From contig JBBSEZ010000245.1 of the NCBI GenBank assembly GCA_038239195.1, positions 1 to 14,915 on the forward strand: a stretch of DNA of 14,915 bases, in the 5' to 3' direction. Under the pieces are notes generated by a model. It had not been told where the DNA came from and searched no databases. It saw only the letters and a list, made by a program, of their open reading frames with translations. A program made the position numbers and the translations under genes. Numbering within the stretch: position 1 is the stretch's first letter; each line of letters begins with the position of its first letter. This document shows, piece by piece, positions 14,364-14,915 of this stretch. Origin of the DNA: JBBSEZ01 sp038239195 (GTDB taxonomy: Bacteria > Planctomycetota > Planctomycetia > Gemmatales > Gemmataceae).

Positions 14364-14789
14364 ATGAATCGTCTCCTGGCTGGCGTTGTGTTCCTCGGTT
14401 GCCTGGTGGTCTGTCCCTTGGCGACGTTCGCTGACGAGCTGGACGACGGCCCCTACTTCGGCTTCCGCTTCGTCGAAACGCGGGACAAGCAGGTGCGCGT
14501 CAGTTCCGTCGATCCCAAGGGGCTGGCCTGGCAGATGGGCCTGCGCCGCGACGACCTGCTCGTCACCATTGGCAAGGCCCTGAACGACCCGAACAAGCGG
14601 GACGTCCGGTCCAGCAAGGACGTGAAGGACGCTCTGATGGCCATCGGGAAAAAGGACGGCGCCAAATACTACATCGTCCTCGATCGGGCCGCGCCTTCCG
14701 CCACCAAGGCGGCCCGGATGACGCTCAAGGGGGAGATCCGCGAGGCGACGAAGCGGCCCGGGTTCTTCAACGCTTACCAGTCCCGATGA
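14364..14789 (+). CDS. Small exported PDZ-domain protein
   Basis: This is a 141-residue protein with an N-terminal signal peptide (MNRLLAGVVFLGCLVVCPLA, cleavage likely after TFA at about 24) and a single PDZ-like domain. The domain shows YFGFRFVE, VSSVDPKGLAWQMGLRRDDLLVTIGKAL, a loop with NDPNKRDVRSSKDVKDAL, and YYIVLDRA as the final strand. The C-terminus (MTLKGEIREATKRPGFFNAY) is basic. No protease domain is attached, so it is a free periplasmic or surface peptide-binding module and not a HtrA-type enzyme. The start is the ATG at 14364, since upstream in-frame residues do not resemble a signal peptide; GAGG lies 5 bases before it. It follows the patatin fusion in the same direction, so the two may be co-transcribed. 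Confidence 0.82.
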   Translation: MNRLLAGVVFLGCLVVCPLATFADELDDGPYFGFRFVETRDKQVRVSSVDPKGLAWQMGLRRDDLLVTIGKALNDPNKRDVRSSKDVKDALMAIGKKDGAKYYIVLDRAAPSATKAARMTLKGEIREATKRPGFFNAYQSR

Positions 14790-14803
14790 TGGGCCTCCTT
14801 TGA

Positions 14804-14825
14804 CGAGCCCCTTCCCAGGGGCTCG
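14804..14825 (+). terminator. Hairpin after the PDZ gene
   Basis: Perfect 8-base arms CGAGCCCC and GGGGCTCG with a 6-base loop (TTCCCA) lie 14 bases after the stop of the PDZ gene. No T-run follows, so it is a hairpin of terminator-like position but not a canonical intrinsic terminator. Confidence 0.5.
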
Positions 14826-14915
14826 CTGCGAGCGCCGTGCGCCACCTCCGCGCCTCCTTGGCGCCCGGCTCGACGTTCGTTTCGCAAGTCCGCCGGTGTG
14901 GCAGCCCGACGGCCC
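14822..14915 (+). pseudogene. Fragment resembling the EAEWLAC-family gene, running off the window
   Basis: The frame reads SAVRHLRASLAPG, close to SAVRHLCASFLAPG in the middle of the EAEWLAC-family protein. At DNA level 14821-14860 matches 10351-10390 at 33 of 40 positions by hand alignment, with no start or N-terminal half before it. After about 14865 the similarity fades (a one-base length change precedes this), although the frame stays open to the edge. It begins directly after the hairpin behind the PDZ gene. I read it as a decayed or partial copy. It is short, so chance similarity in GC-rich coding DNA is not excluded. Confidence 0.4.

Noticed and set aside
1..14915. tRNA, rRNA, riboswitch or replication origin
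   Set aside because: No cloverleaf-like segment, conserved rRNA string, known riboswitch core or DnaA-box cluster was seen by eye in the gaps.

Overview
The window looks like chromosomal DNA of a GC-rich planctomycete, most likely a relative of Gemmata (Gemmataceae). The grounds are three DUF1501 proteins with Tat signals in a row, a large DUF1549/DUF1553 protein with a haem-like Cys-His motif, a member of the EAEWLAC paralogue family that I remember as greatly expanded in Gemmata-type genomes, and short palindromic repeat families in most gaps between genes. The assignment rests on family recognition, not on a search.

Layout. At the left end (139-604, +) lies a decayed toxin-antitoxin-like pair: the C-terminal half of a DUF433 protein, then a frameshifted DUF5615 (PIN-like) gene. 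From 689 to 9437 all genes are on the minus strand. In transcription order they are a DUF1549/DUF1553 surface protein (9437-6789), an unrecognised helical protein and a small beta-rich protein that look like one unit (6596-5769), a small secreted Pro/Gly repeat protein with a clear intrinsic terminator (5590-5203), and three tandem DUF1501 paralogues (5100-3742, 3500-2184, 2062-689). Different repeats lie downstream of these genes, including two inverted copies of a MITE-like element that flank the DUF1549/DUF1553 gene.

A 620-base region without a convincing gene (9438-10057) separates this block from the plus-strand block. The plus-strand genes are an EAEWLAC-family protein (10058-10729), a 1096-residue membrane protein with about 11 transmembrane segments fused to a patatin-like phospholipase domain with all catalytic motifs (10949-14239), and a small exported PDZ protein (14364-14789). 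A fragment resembling part of the EAEWLAC-family gene starts just before the right edge.

How the genes may work together. DUF1501 and DUF1549/DUF1553 proteins commonly occur together in planctomycetes and are probably exported, so the minus block is likely to serve one envelope or polymer-handling role, although the copies here are separated by repeats and other genes. The patatin-membrane fusion and the PDZ protein are co-directional, 124 bases apart, and could form an envelope lipid module. The least explained items are the patatin-membrane fusion, the two-gene unit at 5769-6596, and the MITE-like pair.
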